Assembly (NCBI GenBank): GCA_905203995.1 | Contig: CAJKXZ010000001.1 | Coordinates: 186,001-250,000, forward strand | DNA from: an uncultured Methanomassiliicoccus sp. | Lineage (GTDB): Archaea; Thermoplasmatota; Thermoplasmata; Methanomassiliicoccales; Methanomassiliicoccaceae | Reading direction: 5' to 3' | DNA length: 64,000 bases | Notes under the pieces: generated by a model | What the model was told of the DNA's origin: nothing | Database searches by the model: none | What the model saw: only the letters and a program-made list of their open reading frames with translations | Translations under genes and position numbers: made by a program | Part shown: positions 59,973 through 64,000 of the stretch, piece by piece | How the letters are laid out: each line of letters starts with the position of its first letter | Numbering within the stretch: position 1 is the stretch's first letter

Positions 59973-62900
59973 ATGATAAAGCAGGTTCAGGCTGAATACA
60001 ACCCTCCAGAGCTTGAAAAAAAGATTCAGAAACTCTGGAAGGACAACGACACGTATGCTAAGACTAAAGAAATGCGTGCCGAGGGAGAGGACTATTATTT
60101 CGTAGATGGTCCTCCTTATACCACTGGGTATATCCACCTCGGTACCGCTTGGAACAAGACGATTAAAGATTCGATTATTCGCTACAAAAGGATGTGCGGA
60201 TATAACGTCCGCGATCAGCCTGGATTCGATATGCACGGGCTGCCCATCGAGGTTAAAGTCGAGCAGTCTATTGGCATTAAAAGCAAAAAAGAAATTGAGA
60301 GCTTTGGTATTGATAATTTCATCTCTAAGTGTAAGGATTTTGCGTTAACACATCAAGAGATGATGACCGAGCAGTTCAAAGAACTCAGTATCTGGATGGA
60401 TTGGGATCGACCCTATCGTACCTTGGCTCCTGAATATATTGAAGCGGCTTGGTGGACACTAAAGAAAGCTAACGAAAAGAATTTGCTTTCTTCAGACAAC
60501 AGAGTTATCTCTTGGTGTCCTCGCTGTGAAACAGCACTGGCTGAAGCTGAAATTGAATATGCTGACGAGACCGACCCTTCCATCTATGTAAAGTTCCCTC
60601 TCAAAAATGAAGCGGGAGTCTCTTTACTGATCTGGACCACCACGCCGTGGACGCTGCCTGCCAACATGGGCGTTGCTGCGCATCCTGAACATGAATATGC
60701 TAAAGTCCGATTCAAGAAAGAAGGCGCTGAAGACACCGTCATCATGATGAAATCACTGGTGGAATCGGTGGGTGCCGTCGGTGGCTGGGACGGTTATGAA
60801 ATTTTAGAGACCTATATGGGAGAAGACATCGAGGGTCTGGAATACATTCCTCCACTCTATGAGGAAATTGACGCTCAACGGAAAATTACCGGTGAATGGG
60901 TGCACAAAGTCCTTCTTTCTGATACTGTCGAAGAAGACATGACCGGTTTGGTGCACATTGCTCCTGGCCATGGTCCGGAAGACTTTGAGATCGGTAAACG
61001 TTATGGCATCCCGCCTTTCTGTCCTGTCGACGGCAGCGGCCGCTTCATCCCTGAAGTCGGTGAACGCTATGGCGGTATGAAAGTAAAAGAAGCCAATCCT
61101 CTGTTGATCGATAATTTACTTGACAAAGGTCTGATGTTCTTCTCCGGCAAAATTGACCACCGTTATGGTCACTGCTGGAGATGCCGCTCACCGATCATTT
61201 ACCGCAACACTAACCAATGGTATCTGCGGATCACCGAGGTCAAAGACAAAATGCTGGAAGAGATCGCTCGCGTGGACTGGGTTCCAGAATGGGCTGGTTC
61301 TTCTCGTGAATATGACTGGACCATGAACGCCCGTGACTGGTGCATTTCCCGTCAAAGATACTGGGGAATTCCTATACCAGTCTGGACATGTTCCTGCGGT
61401 AAGATGAAAGTTATCGGCTCAGCTGATGAGTTAAAAGGTGCAGCTGGCTATGAAGAAGGAATGGACCTTCACCGTCCTTGGATTGACAATGTGACCTTGG
61501 ATTGTGAATGCGGTGGCAAGATGAAAAGGGTCCCCGATGTTCTTGATGTCTGGTTTGATGCCGGTGTCGCCTCGTGGGCTGCCTTAGGCTGGCCTCGTAA
61601 AACTGAGGAGTTTGAAAGATGGTGGCCGGCCCGCTTCATCACTGAAGCTCATGACCAAACCCGTGGCTGGTTCTACTCACAATTAGGATCTTCTTGTGTT
61701 GCTTTTGAAAGAGCACCTTACGACCGTGTTCTGATGCACGGCTGGATGCTCGATGCTAAAGGACTGCCAATGTCTAAGAGCCGGGGCAATGTCGTAGAGC
61801 CCCATGAAGTGATCACCGAATACGGTGCTGACGCTCTTCGTTTCTACCTGCTGCGTGTTTCTTCTCCCTGGGAAGATGTATCTTTCCAGATGGAAGGCGT
61901 AAAGAATGCTAGAAAAACACTCAACATTCTCTGGAATGTAGCCAGTTTTGCTTCGACTTATATGGCTATTGACAGCTTCGATCCACAGGCGCAGAAAGTT
62001 GCTAAAAGCGCCTTACGTCCAGAAGATCTCTGGCTGATGTCCAGAACGGAAAAACTTAAGCTGGCAGTAACTGAAAACATCGACTCACTCGATATCCACA
62101 AAGCCTGCCGGGCTCTGGAAGATTTCATACTGGGCGATCTTTCTCGTTGGTATGTACGTTTAATCAGGGATAGGATGTGGAGCGAGTCGACTGATGAAGA
62201 TAAGCTGGCTGCTTACAATACACTTTACGCTGCTTTGATGACTGTAGTCCGATTACTTTCGCCCTTCTGCCCGCACATCACTGAAGAAATCTACGCGGCC
62301 ATGGATGGCAGCAAAGAGACAATCCACATGTTGGACTGGCCGACTGTTGACAACTCTTTCATCGATGACGATCTGGAACTTGCTATGGAACTGATGCAGG
62401 AGCTCGTAGAGGACATTACTCGTGAGCGTCAGAAAAATAATGTCAAGCTGCGCTGGCCTTTACGCAGAATTGTCGTCAGGATCAATACGCCGGAAGTCAA
62501 AGATCTGATCAAAAGAATGGAGGATGTCCTACTCTCGCAGGCTAATGTCAAGGAGATTGAATATTCTACCAGTAACTGGGATGAATTGCAACTGGTGGTG
62601 AGCCCGGTGCCTAAACCGATTGGTCACACTTACAAACAGGCTTCAGCAAAAATCATTCCTGCCATTAAAGAAGGGGATGCCCGTGCCATTAAAGCCGGTA
62701 CTGATATGGGAGCTTACCTGCTGGAAATCGACGGTGAGACTTACGAGATCACGGAGGAAATGGTTTCTTACAACTACGTGCCGCCTTCTGATGTGATTGC
62801 CGTGCCTTTCAGCCGTGGTGACCTTTACATCGATTTCAATCTTGATGAAGATCTCAAACTGGAAGGCTATGCCCGTGAGGTAATCCGCCGTATCCAGCAG

Positions 62901-63116
62901 ATGCGTAAAGATATGAAGCTTGATGTGGAGAGTTTTGTTTCAGCAGAGCTCAATGCCGGATCACTGGCGGAAGCTGTAACTGCCTGGAAAGAGCACATCA
63001 TGAAAGAAACCCGCTCGACAGCCTTGACGCTGGTGGAAGCACCTGCTGGTGACTATGCAGTGGAGTGGGACATCGAAGGAGAAAAAGTAACCATTGCTCT
63101 AACTCCTGCCAAATAA
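59973..63116 (+). CDS. ileS: isoleucyl-tRNA synthetase
   Basis: 1047 aa class I synthetase. The HIGH signature reads HLGT in PPYTTGYIHLGTAWNK, normal for archaeal/eukaryal-type IleRS. The CP1 editing domain contains WTTTPWTLPANMGVA. KMSKS appears as PMSKSRGNV. A zinc site is present (SWCPRCETAL region), and the C-terminal ~300 residues are the anticodon-binding and junction domains. Eukaryal-type enzymes of this group are often mupirocin-insensitive. Single gene with a terminator directly after. Confidence 0.96.
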   Translation: MIKQVQAEYNPPELEKKIQKLWKDNDTYAKTKEMRAEGEDYYFVDGPPYTTGYIHLGTAWNKTIKDSIIRYKRMCGYNVRDQPGFDMHGLPIEVKVEQSIGIKSKKEIESFGIDNFISKCKDFALTHQEMMTEQFKELSIWMDWDRPYRTLAPEYIEAAWWTLKKANEKNLLSSDNRVISWCPRCETALAEAEIEYADETDPSIYVKFPLKNEAGVSLLIWTTTPWTLPANMGVAAHPEHEYAKVRFKKEGAEDTVIMMKSLVESVGAVGGWDGYEILETYMGEDIEGLEYIPPLYEEIDAQRKITGEWVHKVLLSDTVEEDMTGLVHIAPGHGPEDFEIGKRYGIPPFCPVDGSGRFIPEVGERYGGMKVKEANPLLIDNLLDKGLMFFSGKIDHRYGHCWRCRSPIIYRNTNQWYLRITEVKDKMLEEIARVDWVPEWAGSSREYDWTMNARDWCISRQRYWGIPIPVWTCSCGKMKVIGSADELKGAAGYEEGMDLHRPWIDNVTLDCECGGKMKRVPDVLDVWFDAGVASWAALGWPRKTEEFERWWPARFITEAHDQTRGWFYSQLGSSCVAFERAPYDRVLMHGWMLDAKGLPMSKSRGNVVEPHEVITEYGADALRFYLLRVSSPWEDVSFQMEGVKNARKTLNILWNVASFASTYMAIDSFDPQAQKVAKSALRPEDLWLMSRTEKLKLAVTENIDSLDIHKACRALEDFILGDLSRWYVRLIRDRMWSESTDEDKLAAYNTLYAALMTVVRLLSPFCPHITEEIYAAMDGSKETIHMLDWPTVDNSFIDDDLELAMELMQELVEDITRERQKNNVKLRWPLRRIVVRINTPEVKDLIKRMEDVLLSQANVKEIEYSTSNWDELQLVVSPVPKPIGHTYKQASAKIIPAIKEGDARAIKAGTDMGAYLLEIDGETYEITEEMVSYNYVPPSDVIAVPFSRGDLYIDFNLDEDLKLEGYAREVIRRIQQMRKDMKLDVESFVSAELNAGSLAEAVTAWKEHIMKETRSTALTLVEAPAGDYAVEWDIEGEKVTIALTPAK

Positions 63117-63124
63117 ACGCTACC

Positions 63125-63140
63125 GAGGGAGCAATCCCTC
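63125..63140 (+). terminator. GCAA-loop hairpin after ileS
   Basis: GAGGGA-GCAA-TCCCTC, a perfect 6-bp stem with a GNRA tetraloop 9 nt past the stop, then a T7 run at 63151-63157. Looks like an intrinsic terminator. Confidence 0.65.
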
Positions 63141-63161
63141 TCTTAATTAATTTTTTTAGAT

Positions 63162-63256
63162 TGGTGCGATTCTCTTAAAAATGTATGATTCTAGTTCGAT
63201 TCTGGTGCGATTCTCTTAAAAATGTACGATTCTAGTTCGATTCTGGTGCGATTCTT
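63162..63256. repeat. 41-bp direct tandem repeat, 2.3 copies
   Basis: Units at 63162-63202 and 63203-63243 differ at one base; a third, partial copy runs to about 63256. Each contains the hexamer-like CGATTC or GATTCT several times. No spacers, so not CRISPR. It separates ileS from the truncated AlbA_2 gene. Confidence 0.85.
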
Positions 63257-63331
63257 GTTTTAATATATAATTCTAATCGACATCCTTGATATAGGTTTAT
63301 TGCCTTTTCATATCCGACATCTTGAAAATTG

Positions 63332-64000
63332 GTGAAGATCTTGCTTACTGAAGACTTAATAGCGTTGGTTAAGGATATTCAAAAATACCAATGCGAATCA
63401 CAAACCATTGAAGTGAAAACAGCCTCTAATGGTTGTCCAACTCATCTTTATGAGGTTCTTTCTGCTTTTTCAAACCAAGATGAAGGTGGCACAATCATCT
63501 TTGGCTTGGATGAGTCTAATAATTTTCAGATAGCTGGAGTCTATGATATTCAAGATCTACAGCATAAGTTAATTGAACAATGTAAGCAAATGGAACCCAT
63601 AATTAGGCCGTTGTTTACTTTCTGTGAGTTAAATAACAAACGAATCGTATCAGCAGAGATCCCCGCCATTGATATCGCTCAGAGGCCCGCATATTATAAA
63701 GGAAAGGGCAAGTTAAAAGGATCATATCTGCGATCTGGAGCTTCTAATGAATTAATGAGCGAATATGAAATATATACATATGATGCCTATCGACAAAACA
63801 TTCATGATGATTTGAGAATAGTTCCCGACATTGGCATGGATGCCTTAGATGCCGAGAAGTTGAAAACATTCCTTGAAAAAGTTAAAGCCCAGACAGTTAA
63901 TCTTAGGACTCTTAAGGATGAAGAGATTCTAGAGCTCCAAGGAGTTCTCAGAAATGGTGCAATAACTCTCGCAGGCCTCTTGGTTTTTGCTAAATACCCT
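63332..64000 (+). CDS. AlbA_2 (Schlafen-like) ATP-binding/helicase-related protein, 3' partial
   Basis: The frame is open to the window end, 223 codons visible. Residues ~20-140 form an AlbA_2 domain: the N-terminal E-V-K-T-A-S, then YEVLSAFSNQDEGGTIIFGL (normal core of G-G-x-I-x-x-G), and a late GSYLRSGASNELMSEYEIY. Typical family members of ~450 residues act as regulators or defence-linked proteins. Start GTG 63332 is the first in-frame initiator; a TTG at 63341 is possible. The gene follows a tandem repeat and is AT-rich, which suggests a mobile or accessory origin. Confidence 0.82.
   Translation, partial: MKILLTEDLIALVKDIQKYQCESQTIEVKTASNGCPTHLYEVLSAFSNQDEGGTIIFGLDESNNFQIAGVYDIQDLQHKLIEQCKQMEPIIRPLFTFCELNNKRIVSAEIPAIDIAQRPAYYKGKGKLKGSYLRSGASNELMSEYEIYTYDAYRQNIHDDLRIVPDIGMDALDAEKLKTFLEKVKAQTVNLRTLKDEEILELQGVLRNGAITLAGLLVFAKYP

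Noticed and set aside
63162..63256. CRISPR-like direct repeats
   Set aside because: The units are contiguous with no spacers, and only 2.3 copies exist.

Overview
This window is a 64 kb piece of an archaeal chromosome. The archaeal markers are clear: both DNA polymerase types (family B PolB and the large DP2 subunit of PolD), FEN1, aIF1A, RIO1, a Dim2-like KH protein, Pus10, ribosomal protein L21e, RpoF, NOG1, type II methionine aminopeptidase, archaeal-type ThrRS and IleRS, and promoters with a TATA box about 25-27 bp before the start codon. The thermoplasmatal flavour (a protein that looks like DUF6015, a DUF835 protein, Mrp and PRC-barrel proteins), the modest GC content and the near-absence of TAG stop codons suggest a low-GC Methanomassiliicoccales methanogen, perhaps close to Methanomassiliicoccus intestinalis. 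This placement is inference; no methanogenesis gene lies in the window.

Layout. 1-3.2 kb: an operon of an SPFH protein with tandem zinc ribbons (cut by the window edge) and three related zinc-ribbon proteins. 3.4-8.3 kb: a chloramphenicol-acetyltransferase-like protein, a C_GCAxxG_C_C protein with a radical SAM enzyme, TspO and ThrRS. 8.3-13 kb: heptose kinase, a fused heptose isomerase/phosphatase, and trxA-SDR-trxB. 13-20.5 kb: two GT4 glycosyltransferases flanking a membrane protein, ThiD, and a methyltransferase/FecCD permease/substrate-binding protein set. 20.6-29.4 kb: tRNA-Glu, then a dense run of translation, rRNA-processing and transcription genes ending in PolB. 29.4-40 kb: mostly small regulatory, PRC-barrel and membrane genes, a Wzx-like flippase with an epimerase, a ZIP metal transporter and a His-rich protein. 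40-47.5 kb: MntP, DP2, NOG1, Nudix, Lrp and a SelB-like protein with a degenerate G domain. 47.5-49 kb: an AT-rich acyltransferase flanked by strong hairpins, probably acquired. 49-59.5 kb: hemerythrin, XPD/DinG helicase, MBL-Sua5-Map, an intron-bearing tRNA-Leu, an MFS transporter, DedA, FEN1. 60-64 kb: IleRS, a short tandem repeat and a truncated AlbA_2 protein.

Most striking items: (1) tRNA-Leu(CAA) carries a 23-nt insertion in its D-loop that folds as a near-canonical bulge-helix-bulge intron; removing it restores a normal tRNA-Leu. (2) Of 69 complete protein genes counted here, only 3 end in TAG, and each has a second in-frame stop within three codons, as expected where UAG is decoded as pyrrolysine. 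(3) A SelB/EF-1A-like protein has lost its GTP-binding motifs. (4) The SPFH/zinc-ribbon operon resembles a membrane-stress module. (5) A perfect palindrome overlaps the start of the NOG1-DP2 operon.
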